Positions 13,745 to 22,990 of a stretch of DNA of 50,298 bases are shown one piece after another. The position numbers and the translations under genes were made by a program. Source of the DNA: a virus; IMG/VR virus record IMGVR_UViG_3300019360_000017, positions 1-50,298 of that record; one strand, given 5' to 3'. The notes under the pieces are model-generated. The model was not told the DNA's origin and did not search any database. It saw only the letters and a program-made list of their open reading frames with translations. The first letter of the stretch is position 1; each line of letters begins with the position of its first letter.

Positions 13745-15210
13745 TGCCGAAGCCGGTGCATGTGAACGAGTCGAACGAATTTCGGCTCTTGTATCACCCC
13801 TATCAGCAGGCGTTCTTGAAGGCGCGACGCCTGCGCCTTGCGGATGGCAGCCGCGCGTTCCATCGCTTCTGTTTCATCGCCGGGCGACGATCGGGGAAAA
13901 CGTTGGGCGGCGCGATCGCCGCCGTCGAAGAGGCGACCGTCCCGAAGACGCTGGGCTGGTGCATCGCCCCGACCTACGGTGATCTGCACGACTATGTGCT
14001 GCCGGCCGTGATGCAGGTCTTGCCGCAGGCGTGGCTCGCGCCAGGCAAAGACGGCTGGTCCGCCTTCCATCAGCGCCTCACCTTGAAAAACGGATCGCAG
14101 ATCGCCTTCCGATCCGCCGAAGATCCCGAACGCATGCGTGGACCGGGGCTGCACTGGCTCTGGATCGACGAGGCCAGAAAGACGAGCCCGGTGGTCTGGG
14201 ACACCGTCCGCCCGGCGCTGACCGAGCACCGCGGCGCCGCCATCCTCACCACCACGCCGAACGGTTACGACTGGGTCTACCGAGAGTTCTGGCAGCGCGC
14301 GGCTCACCCCGGCAGGCAGAGGCCGGGGTACTGGGCCGGCCGGTGCAAGACGATTGATAACCCCGCGATCCCCACCGAAGAAATCGAGGAAGCGCGCGCG
14401 ACGACGGATGCGTTGTGGTTCCGCCAGGAGTATGAAGCGGAGTTCGTGGTCTTCGAGGGGTCGATCTACGGCGAGCGCCTGGATGCGTGCGTCCTGCACA
14501 CCGACGAGGCGGTGCGCGCACGCTTCCTGCCGGAGTGGCCCACGATTCCGGCGGGCGTGCCGGTCCTGATCGGGCTCGATCCGGGCGCGGATCATCCCTT
14601 CGCCGCCGTCAAGATCATCGCGACGCCCGCCGGTCTGCTTGTCGTGGGCGAGTACCGGCGGCGCATGACCGCGTACGCCGACCACGCGGAGGGCCTTCGC
14701 ACGCTCGCCCGCAGCCACGACGACGTGTCGTGGGCGATCGACCGTACCGCGACCCAGGCGCAGATCGAACTGGCCGTACATGGCATTTCGTCGAGCGCGG
14801 CGGACAACAACGTCACGCTGGGCATTCAACGCGTGCAGAGCTGGCTGAAAACCCAGCGCATCGGCTTCGTGGCGTCGCGGTGTCCACTCTTGCTCGAAGA
14901 GCTACACGGCTATCGATGGAAGGATACGCAGACGAGCCGCGGCGAGAAGGGACGGGAGCAACCGTTCAAGCAGGATGACGACCTCTGTGACGCGCTCCGC
15001 TATGCGGTGATGCTGTGGCCCGAACTGCCGCAGGTGCCCGCGCCGGTCGTCGGCCGCGATCGACGCCAGATTCCGGAAGACCTCCGCTGGGCCTGGGAGC
15101 GCGAGCAGCGCTGTTCCCGCCCGCGCGCCGAAGGCGAGATTGATTGGTCTATCGACCTCGACCCGCACGCCGACGACTGGTCGCCGACCGGCGATCTGTG
15201 GATCTCCTAA
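13744..15210 (+). CDS. terL: Terminase large subunit, 488 aa
   Basis: DNA-packaging motor. Walker A is GRRSGKT (residues 47-53). Walker B is HWLWIDEA (~137-144), followed by the coupling segment AILTTTPNGYDWVY. The RNase H-like nuclease has LIGLDPGADHPF (~276-287), a middle acidic residue in WAIDRT, and the closing D-D-D-L-C-D-A-L-R-Y-A (~411-421). Length is normal for a phage terminase. ATG overlaps the previous stop. It packages concatemeric DNA through the portal encoded two genes downstream. Confidence 0.95.
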   Translation: MPKPVHVNESNEFRLLYHPYQQAFLKARRLRLADGSRAFHRFCFIAGRRSGKTLGGAIAAVEEATVPKTLGWCIAPTYGDLHDYVLPAVMQVLPQAWLAPGKDGWSAFHQRLTLKNGSQIAFRSAEDPERMRGPGLHWLWIDEARKTSPVVWDTVRPALTEHRGAAILTTTPNGYDWVYREFWQRAAHPGRQRPGYWAGRCKTIDNPAIPTEEIEEARATTDALWFRQEYEAEFVVFEGSIYGERLDACVLHTDEAVRARFLPEWPTIPAGVPVLIGLDPGADHPFAAVKIIATPAGLLVVGEYRRRMTAYADHAEGLRTLARSHDDVSWAIDRTATQAQIELAVHGISSSAADNNVTLGIQRVQSWLKTQRIGFVASRCPLLLEELHGYRWKDTQTSRGEKGREQPFKQDDDLCDALRYAVMLWPELPQVPAPVVGRDRRQIPEDLRWAWEREQRCSRPRAEGEIDWSIDLDPHADDWSPTGDLWIS

Positions 15211-15212
15211 CG

Positions 15213-15587
15213 ATGTGGATCAGTGCTGCTGTCTTGTCGCAACTGGACGCGCGCGCGGTGCAGGCCGAACAGCGCGTGACGGATCTCGCCCGCGAATTGG
15301 CCGTCGCTCGCGCGCAACTCGCCGCGGCGCAGCAACGCGCGGACCTCGCGCAGAACAACTTTGAATGGGCGCGGCTACGACTCAACCAACTCGAAGGGGA
15401 GCGGGCGGCGCTGTTGACGCATGTGCTGAAGTTCCCGATCGCCGCGATGACGATCGAACGGCAGGACGCCGCACCAGGATCGGGTGTGCCCAGCGTCGCG
15501 GGGCTCTCGTTCGACGACGTGGGTGACGCATCCGCCGCCGCGCTGGGCATCGCGCACGACGTGGATGGGCGCGTGCAGTACCGCTGA
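15213..15587 (+). CDS. Coiled-coil protein between terminase and portal, 124 aa
   Basis: Residues ~8-70 form one long heptad-rich helix (LDARAVQAEQRVTDLARELA, ARAQLAAAQQRADLAQ, LRLNQLEGERAALLTHVLKF). The remaining 50 residues are mixed and acidic. ATG 15213 is 2 nt after the terminase stop, so it is probably translated by reinitiation. Small coiled-coil proteins at this position could assist packaging or portal assembly. No family recognised. Confidence 0.65.
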   Translation: MWISAAVLSQLDARAVQAEQRVTDLARELAVARAQLAAAQQRADLAQNNFEWARLRLNQLEGERAALLTHVLKFPIAAMTIERQDAAPGSGVPSVAGLSFDDVGDASAAALGIAHDVDGRVQYR

Positions 15588-15596
15588 GGCCCGCCA

Positions 15597-17978
15597 ATGG
15601 ATCTCACGCCGCCACTCACGCCCGCACCGGAGACCGGCGGCCCTTCGCCGCCCGGTCTCGATGATGCGATCGGTCAGGCGTTCGGTCGCGCGCCAGCCCT
15701 GATCCGGAGCACGCCGAACTACGACGATGACAGGGCGCTCTTGGCACTCTTCGACACCTGGAAACGCCAATGTCTCGATAGTCGCTGGGTGTTTGAACGG
15801 AGCTGGTGGCAAAAGCTCCTGTACGTCCTGGGCCGGCAGTGGATCTACTACGACCGACGTCGCGGGCAATGGCTCGACAAGCGGCTGCAACGCTGGATGC
15901 CGAGACCCGTCACCAACAAATGTAGCGAAGCCGTCGAGGCACTGCTCGCGTTGTTCTCAGCCGTCAAGTTGGGGACGCTCGCGCGGCCGATCGGCGGCGC
16001 CGTGGCGAACGTCGCCGCTGCGGAGGTCGCCGACGAAGTGCAGCCCTTCATCCACGACGAACACGCGATGGATGGCGTGCTGCGCGATGCGGACTTCTGG
16101 CTGATTGTCACCGGCAACAGTTTTCTGCATCCGTGCTGGGACAAGGACGCGGAGAGCGGGACGATCGTCGTGCCGTACGAGCGCTGTGTGACCTGTCAAC
16201 GCGTCTGGCCGCCGAGTCAGCTTGTCGGGCCGACCGCGCAGTGCCCCGGATGTGGCGCGACCACGTTCGAGCCGGCGCAGGCCGAGACGGGCGGCCCGAT
16301 CGCGGACACGCTGCACACGGGCCGCGGGCGGACCGATGCGGTATCGCCGTGGGAAATCGCGGTTCCGCCGATCTACACCGATTTCGAGACCACCCCGGTC
16401 GTCTTGCGGATGTCCTGGCGGCCGAAGCACTACTACGAACAACACTATCCGGATCTCGCGTCCACGCTGGCGTTTGAGAAGACGCCAAGCGAACGGTCGC
16501 TGCAACTGCTCCGCACCCTCGCGACGCAAAGCGATCTGTCCGCGATGCCGCTGAGTTTTCTCGCGGGCGGTGGTCAGGACAGCGAGACCAGCGGGCTCGC
16601 CGAGTACGAACTGTGGCTCAAGCCCACCCGTGACTATCCCGAAGGGCTCTATCTCCGTGTCGTGGGCGACGGCAGCGGTGCGCGCGTCCTGCGCGACGCC
16701 AGCGGCACATCACCGGGACCACTGCCGTATCAGACGCGCGACAATCGGCCCATCTTTCCCTGGCTCCACATTCCCTATCAGCCCGTGGGCGGGCGTCTGT
16801 GGGCACGCGGTCCCCTCGATCTCGCGGTGCAGAAGCAAGATCAGATCAACCAGCTTGACGCGTTGATCCAGATGATCGTGCAGCGCATGGCCAATCCCAT
16901 CTGGCTCGAACCGAAGGGCGCCGAAGTACGCAGTTTCACCGGGGAGCCCGGCCTTGTCGTGAAGTACAACGCACTCGCCGCGAGCGGCGCGAAACCGGAA
17001 CGGATTCCCGGTGAAAACGTCCCGCCCTCGCTTTTCCAGTTGCGCCAGCAATATCTCACGGATTTTGAACAACTCGTTGGCACCTACGATGTCATTAAAG
17101 GGGCGAAGCCGACCGGCGTGGAAGCCTTTTCCGCCCTGCAACTCTTGGTGGAACGATCGCAGTCGCGATTCGCGACGGTGCTCGCCGCGCGCGGGGAGGC
17201 GTATCGTCAGTGGTATCAAATCGCCCTCGAATTGGAGCGGCAGTACGGACCGACCGAGCGGATCGTGTCGGTCCTCTCACCCAATCGGGGCTGGACGTTC
17301 CGCCATTTCGAGAACGCCCAACTACAAGGCGCGATCGAGATCCGCGTCGAAGATGGATCGCAGGCCCCCAAGACGAATCTTGGCCGGCGCGCCGCGATCG
17401 AACAGGCAAACCAACTGCGCTTGATCGCGCCCGACGATCCTGAGCAGCGCTACACCATCCTGACCAGTCTCGGCCTGTCTGATCTCGTGCAAACGCTCGA
17501 CTACGATGTCAAAAGTGCGTTGCAGGAACAGGATGCGTTCGAGCAGTGGGCCGCGGCACGGCAGTTCGACGTGGCGCAGCTCCAGCAGATGTGGGCGATG
17601 CACACGCAACAGGTCATGCGCGCGCAACTCGCCGCCCAGCAGGCGACGCTGGTCGGTACGATGCCGGCGCCGCCACCGCCGCCGCCCGAGATGACGCCCT
17701 TTGCCGTGAAGCTCTATCACGAGCCGGCCGTGCATTTCGCCGAACACCGGAAGTGGGCGAACAGCGACAGCGCGCGCGAGATTTTTCAGGAGTTTCCGAT
17801 CCTCGAAACGTTCTTCACCGCGCATCTCCAACAGCATCAACAGATGATGCCCTCTGCGATGATGCCCGGCCCGCCGACGCAAGGTGGGGCGATGGAACGC
17901 TCGCTCGCCGAGAGCGGCAACGCGCGCGACGTGCCACGCGGCCAAGGTGAGGGCTGGCAAGGGCGCGGCCCTGAGTAG
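15597..17978 (+). CDS. P22-like portal protein with inserted zinc ribbon, 793 aa
   Basis: The large size, position after terL, and segments such as SWRPKHYYEQHYPD, WLHIPYQPVGGRLWARGPLD and QKQDQINQLDALIQMIVQRM (the portal stem/clip region) indicate a P22-type dodecameric portal. The C-terminus is Gln/Pro-rich. Around residues 197-225, VPYERCVTCQRVWPPSQLVG followed by QCPGCGATTF forms a CxxC...CxxC zinc ribbon within the wing, which is unusual for portals. GAGG precedes the ATG. It serves as DNA channel and head-tail vertex. Confidence 0.85.
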   Translation: MDLTPPLTPAPETGGPSPPGLDDAIGQAFGRAPALIRSTPNYDDDRALLALFDTWKRQCLDSRWVFERSWWQKLLYVLGRQWIYYDRRRGQWLDKRLQRWMPRPVTNKCSEAVEALLALFSAVKLGTLARPIGGAVANVAAAEVADEVQPFIHDEHAMDGVLRDADFWLIVTGNSFLHPCWDKDAESGTIVVPYERCVTCQRVWPPSQLVGPTAQCPGCGATTFEPAQAETGGPIADTLHTGRGRTDAVSPWEIAVPPIYTDFETTPVVLRMSWRPKHYYEQHYPDLASTLAFEKTPSERSLQLLRTLATQSDLSAMPLSFLAGGGQDSETSGLAEYELWLKPTRDYPEGLYLRVVGDGSGARVLRDASGTSPGPLPYQTRDNRPIFPWLHIPYQPVGGRLWARGPLDLAVQKQDQINQLDALIQMIVQRMANPIWLEPKGAEVRSFTGEPGLVVKYNALAASGAKPERIPGENVPPSLFQLRQQYLTDFEQLVGTYDVIKGAKPTGVEAFSALQLLVERSQSRFATVLAARGEAYRQWYQIALELERQYGPTERIVSVLSPNRGWTFRHFENAQLQGAIEIRVEDGSQAPKTNLGRRAAIEQANQLRLIAPDDPEQRYTILTSLGLSDLVQTLDYDVKSALQEQDAFEQWAAARQFDVAQLQQMWAMHTQQVMRAQLAAQQATLVGTMPAPPPPPPEMTPFAVKLYHEPAVHFAEHRKWANSDSAREIFQEFPILETFFTAHLQQHQQMMPSAMMPGPPTQGGAMERSLAESGNARDVPRGQGEGWQGRGPE

Positions 17979-18052
17979 TCGTTGACAAGAATCGCGCACG
18001 TCTGAGAACCGCCGCGCTTCAGTGATCGTTTCGCGCCGCTTACCGTCGCAGT

Positions 18053-18808
18053 ATGCACGACGACGGCAACGGCGCCCCTCTCGCACCGGGCGCTCCCGAC
18101 ACGCCTCCGACTCCCGAGCAGACGCCTCCCGCCTCACCGCCCGCGTCGCCCCCGCCGGTCGATCAGGCCGCGCGTCCATCGGTGGACTACGTCCCACGGC
18201 AGCACTTCGACGCGCTGCTGTCGCATGTGCAGGCGCTTCGCGATGAGGTCGCGCGGTCCCGCACGCCGAAACCCGCGCCCCCGCCGCCGGACGCCGAAGC
18301 CGACGCGATCCGGCAACAGTTCTTCAAGCTCTTTCCCGCGGCCGAAAAGTTGTTCGGTCTGCCCGTCGATCGCGTCGCGGAGTTGCTTGACCAAGCCCCG
18401 CATCTCAACGCGCAGGCCGAGCACTACTGGAGCACGTTCGGCGCACACATGCTCCGCTCGCTCGATGAGCGCGTGCGGCAGGCGTACGGGGGCGCCCCGG
18501 ACGCGAAGGCCCGGCGTTGGATCGAAGTCGGTTTTATTGATTGGGTTGAAAACGATCCCACGGCGAGGCAGCGCTACCTTGCGCAAGACCCGAGTCTCGT
18601 CTCGGACTACTGGACCTTCATCGACGGGACGGTGCTCGCGCCCGCTCGTCGCTCCGCGCTCGCGACCGAGCAGCAGCGCGCCACCAAGCGCGCCGCGCTT
18701 CCGTCCGCGGGGCCGAGGACGCAGCCGGTCGGCACGCCGCCCCCCACACCCAAAGACGAAGACGAACTGCATGCCGCGGCATGGGCGGCGCTTCAGGCGC
18801 AGCGGTAA
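18053..18808 (+). CDS. Probable scaffolding protein, 251 aa
   Basis: Lies between portal and capsid genes, the usual scaffold position. The N-terminal 60 residues are Pro-rich and disordered (PGAPDTPPTPEQTPPASPPA). The core is helical (FDALLSHVQALRDEVARSRT, AIRQQFFKLFPAAEKLFGLP, RVAELLDQAPHLNAQAEHYW). The C-terminus is charged and ends AAAWAALQAQR. Disordered, helical and charged is typical of scaffolds, but no specific family motif is visible. The ribosome site is weak. It ends 9 nt before the capsid gene. Confidence 0.55.
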   Translation: MHDDGNGAPLAPGAPDTPPTPEQTPPASPPASPPPVDQAARPSVDYVPRQHFDALLSHVQALRDEVARSRTPKPAPPPPDAEADAIRQQFFKLFPAAEKLFGLPVDRVAELLDQAPHLNAQAEHYWSTFGAHMLRSLDERVRQAYGGAPDAKARRWIEVGFIDWVENDPTARQRYLAQDPSLVSDYWTFIDGTVLAPARRSALATEQQRATKRAALPSAGPRTQPVGTPPPTPKDEDELHAAAWAALQAQR

Positions 18809-18817
18809 GGAGACCCC

Positions 18818-20128
18818 ATGCCCAGCCAAGGCGCGGACACCCAAACGATCGACGGGCTGCTCACGGACTACTACGAGGATTTCGTCTCGGAGAACGTCCA
18901 GAACCGGAATCCGGTCAAAGACCTCTTTCGTTTTCAGACCGCCGAGTTCGCCGGCCGTGAGGTGGTCTACAGCGCGCATGTGAGCCGCAACGTGTCGCCG
19001 ATGTTCGTTGGCGAAGACAGCGCATTCGCGGATGCCGGCGTGCAGGGGCACGTCCAGTTGCGGATTGGGCAGCGGAAGCTGATGTCGCGGATTCGCCTCA
19101 CCAGTGAGGCCATTCATGACTCGATGTCGTCCGAGGGCGCCTTCAAGCAGGCGCGCAAGGACGAGATGACGGCCATCATCAACGATCTGGCGCGCAAGCA
19201 GGAGTACGCGTTGTGCGCCGATGGACGCGGCGTGCTCGCGTTGGTCGCGACCGCGACGCCCACCGCGTCCAACATCCTGCCGCTCGACTCGCCCGGTGGG
19301 ATCGCCCACCCCGCGTTCGGGAATCGGTTCGTCCAGATCGGCATGTACGTCGGCTTCGTCAATCCCGCGACCGGGCAACTGCGGAGCGGCATCCGCAAAG
19401 TCGTCGGCGTGGCGGCCAACGGCAGCTCCATCACGCTCGACGCAGCGCCGGCCGCGGGGGTGCAGGACAACGATTACCTCGTTCAGAGTGCGAACGCCCA
19501 GGTCTCCGATGTGCTCGATACGTCCTATGAGCACGCGTTCTGGGGGCTCATAGCGTTGGTCGATGATGGCACCTATCGCAACAACTATTTTGGGGTCGAT
19601 CGCAGCGTGTACGGCGCGTTTCAGTCGTTCGTGAAGGCCGCCACTGGCGCGCTGTCGGTCGATGTGATTCAGCAGATCAGCGACGTCCTCGATCAGAAGC
19701 TCGGGGGGCGGATCGATCGCGCGATCTGTCATCACTCGACGCGTCGGCTCTACATCAATCTGCTCGCGCAAGATCGCCGCTACATCAACGGGCATGTCCT
19801 ACGACCCGATGGCGGGACCGCGGCCATCAAGCAACAGGACTTGACGGTCGGCGAAGTCCCGATCACGCCGATCAGGGATTTCCCCCTCGATATGCTGATG
19901 TTGCTCGACAAGGCCAACGCCGGCTGGGTCTGCTACGAATCAGAACCGGGCAAATGGGTGGATGAAGACGGCAGCATTCTCGTGCGTGTCGGATCGGGTT
20001 CGAGCGGACGTGACAGTTTCGAGGGGTGGTATCGCATGCGCAAGCAGTATCACTGCCGGTATCCGGGCTACAACGCGCGGATGGATGGCATCACCGGCCA
20101 GACGTTGATCGTCGTGCGTGCGGAATGA
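18818..20128 (+). CDS. Major capsid protein, HK97-fold, 436 aa
   Basis: Strong AAGGAG before the ATG and a position after portal and scaffold point to the major capsid protein. The sequence fits the HK97 fold: N-arm (LLTDYYEDFVSENVQNRNPV), E-loop region (VQLRIGQRKLMSRIRLTSEA), a spine helix with KQARKDEMTAIINDLARKQE, and an A-domain with YINLLAQDRRYINGH and a hydrophobic C-terminal sheet. There is no N-terminal delta domain or protease-site motif, consistent with a separate scaffold gene. About 436 residues is typical of P22/podovirus capsids. Confidence 0.85.
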   Translation: MPSQGADTQTIDGLLTDYYEDFVSENVQNRNPVKDLFRFQTAEFAGREVVYSAHVSRNVSPMFVGEDSAFADAGVQGHVQLRIGQRKLMSRIRLTSEAIHDSMSSEGAFKQARKDEMTAIINDLARKQEYALCADGRGVLALVATATPTASNILPLDSPGGIAHPAFGNRFVQIGMYVGFVNPATGQLRSGIRKVVGVAANGSSITLDAAPAAGVQDNDYLVQSANAQVSDVLDTSYEHAFWGLIALVDDGTYRNNYFGVDRSVYGAFQSFVKAATGALSVDVIQQISDVLDQKLGGRIDRAICHHSTRRLYINLLAQDRRYINGHVLRPDGGTAAIKQQDLTVGEVPITPIRDFPLDMLMLLDKANAGWVCYESEPGKWVDEDGSILVRVGSGSSGRDSFEGWYRMRKQYHCRYPGYNARMDGITGQTLIVVRAE

Positions 20129-20138
20129 GGAGGACACG

Positions 20139-20525
20139 ATGAACGCCCTCGTCCCGCTCGACTTCGTCACGATCGGCAATCGCACCTCGAAGCCGCTGAC
20201 CGTCGTGTACGACGGCCGTCAGTGGATGCTGCCGCCACATCCCGTGACGGTGTCGCTCCCGCGGATCGTCGCGGACGCGGCGTGCCGGCAGCATCCAGTC
20301 ATGGGCACTGAAGATCCGTACGATCCCCGTTCGTACGACCTGCTGGTCTACGTCAAGGAATGGGATCAGCCGAGCACGCCGATTGAGCAGAGCACGGCCA
20401 AGGAACGGCTGAATCGTGCGCTGCTGCCGGCGGACGTGCAGAAGACGCAGCTCGTGGAGCATGGCACGTCGCGCGTGCAGGCGGTCCGCGACGGGGATCC
20501 CGCCGCGAGGTTCACGAAGTCATGA
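20139..20525 (+). CDS. Hypothetical head-region protein, 128 aa
   Basis: A beta-rich N-half (PLDFVTIGNRTSKPLTVVYD, QWMLPPHPVTVSLPRIVADA) precedes a charged helical C-half. GAGGA lies 6 nt before the ATG at 20139. It directly follows the capsid gene and overlaps the next start by ATGA, so it belongs to the head module. A decoration or completion protein is possible. No family recognised. Confidence 0.65.
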   Translation: MNALVPLDFVTIGNRTSKPLTVVYDGRQWMLPPHPVTVSLPRIVADAACRQHPVMGTEDPYDPRSYDLLVYVKEWDQPSTPIEQSTAKERLNRALLPADVQKTQLVEHGTSRVQAVRDGDPAARFTKS

Positions 20526-21013
20526 GTGCGCCGCTTCCCGTGAACTGGTTGGGGCAACACAACCCCTGGAACCTGATGCCGCCGCCGACGTGGTGGCTGC
20601 TCAAGCTCTGGCACCACGATCCGGAGCTGCGCATCCTGCCGGGACTGACGCAGCCGGTCTATCGCATCGCCCGGCGCACCGCGGCGATGCAGCGCGTTCG
20701 GCCGGTCCTGGGACACGACTCGGAAACCGGCCGCATGTGCCGCGAGGGATGCATGCCCATCGTCTCGCTGCGGCCGACCTGTGCATGGAACGACGACCTG
20801 TTTCACTGGCTGGATGCCAGCGACGTGTGGGCGCGCGGCGGCCCCGAACGATTCTGCGATCAGATCGAACGAGCCGAAGGGGCGCGCGACGCACAACGAG
20901 ACCGCGCGGCCGATGACGAGTTGGATCAGCGCGGCGTCTCCGGCTACGCCGCCTTGAAGCTCCGCACCGGTCAGACGACCTTCGTGCATCAGCTCTCGTC
21001 AGGAGATGTGTAG
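20522..21013 (+). CDS. Hypothetical head-region protein, 163 aa
   Basis: Trp-rich start (VNWLGQHNPWNLMPPPTWWL LKLW region), a central segment with Cys (TGRMCREGCMPIVSLRPTCA) and an acidic, Arg-rich helical C-terminus (FCDQIERAEGARDAQRDRAA). Start is fixed by ATGA overlap with the previous gene and the stop lies right before the next ATG. It is part of the head/connector block. Function unknown. Confidence 0.65.
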   Translation: MSAPLPVNWLGQHNPWNLMPPPTWWLLKLWHHDPELRILPGLTQPVYRIARRTAAMQRVRPVLGHDSETGRMCREGCMPIVSLRPTCAWNDDLFHWLDASDVWARGGPERFCDQIERAEGARDAQRDRAADDELDQRGVSGYAALKLRTGQTTFVHQLSSGDV

Positions 21014-21469
21014 ATGGCCCTCGTGCTCCAGCCCGCTAACGCGGTGAAACAACGGTGTTACGCCGACACGCGCCGGCCGAAGATTCAGGCAGTGCTGAAA
21101 GCGTTCTTCATGTATCACGCGCAGCACAAGGGAAACCCCGATCTGGCCTTTATCGCCTTCGCGGATCTGGCGGCGAGTGTCGTGCTCGCGGACGCACCGT
21201 GCCGGATGTTTGGCGTGTATCTGCTGAAGCCGCCGACCTCGACGATCGCCGCCTACGTCAAGGGCAGCGACAGCGCGACGGCCGCGTCCGCGACGGCGCC
21301 CGAACTCTCGATCCGCCTGCCGGGGAATGTCGAGGAGCTGATCGTCGCATTCGACGGCCTTCCCATGACCGCAGGGTTCGCGGTGCGCTCGGATACGACG
21401 GCGGCCGGTACGACAGGATCCGCCGCGGCCGATCAACCGGACGGTTTCGTCTTGCTCGGCGCTCCGTAG
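21014..21469 (+). CDS. Probable virion surface or decoration protein, 151 aa
   Basis: Small, largely beta protein (ASVVLADAPCRMFGVYLLKP, ELSIRLPGNVEELIVAFDGL, AGFAVRSDTTAAGTTG) with a Ser/Thr/Ala-rich region and no charged HTH or enzyme motif. ATG follows the preceding stop directly, with GGAG upstream. Similar in style to the next gene product; both may be decoration proteins, by context only. A strong stem-loop lies between them. Confidence 0.6.
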   Translation: MALVLQPANAVKQRCYADTRRPKIQAVLKAFFMYHAQHKGNPDLAFIAFADLAASVVLADAPCRMFGVYLLKPPTSTIAAYVKGSDSATAASATAPELSIRLPGNVEELIVAFDGLPMTAGFAVRSDTTAAGTTGSAAADQPDGFVLLGAP

Positions 21470-21498
21470 CTGCCGCCAGCGGCCACGGAGCACTGGAC

Positions 21499-21541
21499 GA
21501 GGGCGCGCGGCGTTCTTGGACCCCTTCCGTCGCGCACCCTC
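21499..21541 (+). other. Stem-loop between head genes
   Basis: GAGGGCGCGCGGCG (21499-21512) pairs with CGTCGCGCACCCTC (21528-21541): 12 Watson-Crick pairs, one G-T and one mismatch, with a 15-nt loop. No T-run follows, so it may be an attenuator or a processing/stability site in the late mRNA. Confidence 0.5.
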
Positions 21542-21566
21542 GTCACCTTCCCTCACGCATCCGACC

Positions 21567-21968
21567 ATGCAAGGCATCAGCAACCAGGAATATCGCACGA
21601 CGTATCAAGCGGCGTCCGCACGTCGCGTGCTGCTCGTCACTGATGCGCCAGCCGGCGAGGTGCTGATGCCCGGTCGGCCCGGTCACACGCTGTTTCTTTC
21701 GTATGCGTTCGTCTCCCTCACCGCCGCCGCGGCGGCCTCGATCCAGCTCGAAGACACCGCGGGCACGCCGGTCGTCCTCGCGGCGCTGCCGGCCAGTGCG
21801 CCGGTCGGCCCGCATGCGTGGACGTTCGGGGAAGAGGGCGTGGCGCTGACAGAAGGCGCGGGCCTCGCGCTCCGCGTGTCGGGCGCCGGGAACGCGGCCG
21901 TCATCGTCGCGCAGGGGTATTTCTTGCAGACGACCCCCTTGAGCATCGAGCAGTTCAGGACGGCGTAG
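21567..21968 (+). CDS. Hypothetical beta-rich virion protein, 133 aa
   Basis: After a short N-terminus (MQGISNQEYRTTYQAASARR) it is almost all alternating beta strands (FLSYAFVSLTAAAAASIQLE, TPVVLAALPASAPVGPHAWT, VALTEGAGLALRVSGAGNAA, VIVAQGYFLQT), like a jelly-roll decoration or adhesin domain. The start is uncertain: the TTG at 21516 lies in the loop of the stem-loop, while ATG 21567 lacks a clear ribosome site. It ends 2 nt before the connector gene. Confidence 0.6.
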   Translation: MQGISNQEYRTTYQAASARRVLLVTDAPAGEVLMPGRPGHTLFLSYAFVSLTAAAAASIQLEDTAGTPVVLAALPASAPVGPHAWTFGEEGVALTEGAGLALRVSGAGNAAVIVAQGYFLQTTPLSIEQFRTA

Positions 21969-21970
21969 CC

Positions 21971-22672
21971 ATGCCGACGCCCCTACTGACCATCGTCGCG
22001 CGCGCGCGTCGTCATCTCAACGAGACGGCCGCGTTCTTCTGGTCCGACGACGAGCTGATGGACCATGCGATCGAAGGCTGTCAGGATCTCTGGAAGGCGC
22101 TCATCGACACCTTCGCGGATCACTTCCTCACCATCGACGAGACCAATGTCCGTCAACCGGCGAACGCCCTCGCCCTGGCGGGCGTGCCGGCGACGTGCTT
22201 CCGCGTCAAAGCGATCGAGGCGCGGGCGTTGAACGGTGATCGACGCCTGCACTACGTACCGCTCGACTGCACGCACCCACGATTTACGTCTGCCCGGCTC
22301 CAGCCGCCGATGGACGCGAGCGGCAGCGTGATCTATTACGACCTCATTGCCGCCGGGGCGCCCATTGCCGCGCCGACGATTCTGGTCGCACCGCGCTCCA
22401 CCGCGGACGTGCCGCTTCGCCTCTTCTACATCACGACGTTGGACCTCACGAGCGTGAGCGACAATCCGATCCCCGGTCACAGCGACAACGCGATCAAGGC
22501 GTGGATCGTGGCCTACGCGCGCGCCAAGGAGCGCGAGGACCGGTCACCGGATCCCGAATGGCTGGCGATCTACGCGACCGACAAGAAGAACCTGTTGCCT
22601 GTCGTGACGCCACGACAGGACGACGAGGACGACTACGCCGACGCGATCTTTGAACCGTGGTGGGAGGACTGA
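21971..22672 (+). CDS. Probable head-tail connector (P22 gp4-like), 233 aa
   Basis: The N-terminal helix pair (LLTIVARARRHLNETAAFFW then SDDELMDHAIEGCQDLWKAL) is the usual opening of podovirus head-closure/adaptor proteins, in which a helical bundle docks on the portal. The C-terminus has NAIKAWIVAYARAKEREDRS and YATDKKNLLPVVTPRQDDED. ATG is 2 nt after the previous stop. Located between the head and tail genes, as expected. Assignment by pattern and position. Confidence 0.65.
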   Translation: MPTPLLTIVARARRHLNETAAFFWSDDELMDHAIEGCQDLWKALIDTFADHFLTIDETNVRQPANALALAGVPATCFRVKAIEARALNGDRRLHYVPLDCTHPRFTSARLQPPMDASGSVIYYDLIAAGAPIAAPTILVAPRSTADVPLRLFYITTLDLTSVSDNPIPGHSDNAIKAWIVAYARAKEREDRSPDPEWLAIYATDKKNLLPVVTPRQDDEDDYADAIFEPWWED

Positions 22673-22675
22673 CGC

Positions 22676-22990
22676 ATGGGCGGCAAGCTCAACGCGTTCA
22701 CTTTGGGTGATAAGGGCGTGAACCTGACGGCCAGTCCGATCCATGTCGAGGACGGCGCCTGGGTCCACGCACAGAACGCGGTCGTCCGGACGCACGCAGG
22801 CGAGCACGCGATTGCGAAGCGGCCGGGCCTGACGGCCCTGACGACGAGCGCGATGGCGGGGGCCGTCGTGGCGATCGTCAACATCCCGTTTCCGTCGCCG
22901 AGTGGCGGCGGCTACCTCCTCGGAGGCGCGACGTCGGGAGCGGACCTCGACGAGCTCTTGACCTCTTCGCTGTTCGAGGGCGCCGCATGA
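22676..22990 (+). CDS. Tail-stabilisation protein N-terminal-type peptide, 104 aa
   Basis: MGGKLNAFTLGDKGVNLTAS, DGAWVHAQNAVVRT and AIAKRPGL form the conserved opening of short-tail stabilisation proteins (G-K-x-N-x-F-x-L-G-x-x-G-V-N-L ... D-G-x-x-x-x-A-Q-N-A ... K-R-x-G-L). The protein ends soon after a Gly-rich turn (GGYLLGGATSGADLDELL). The expected propeller body is encoded separately at 23925, with a glycosyltransferase gene in between. GGAGG lies 8 nt upstream. It overlaps the glycosyltransferase start by ATGA. Confidence 0.6.
   Translation: MGGKLNAFTLGDKGVNLTASPIHVEDGAWVHAQNAVVRTHAGEHAIAKRPGLTALTTSAMAGAVVAIVNIPFPSPSGGGYLLGGATSGADLDELLTSSLFEGAA

Noticed and set aside
18134-19795. Long minus-strand open frame of 553 codons opposite the scaffold and capsid genes
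   Set aside because: Shadow of high-G+C genes; no ribosome site, Arg/Gly/Asp-rich composition, and it crosses two well-supported genes.
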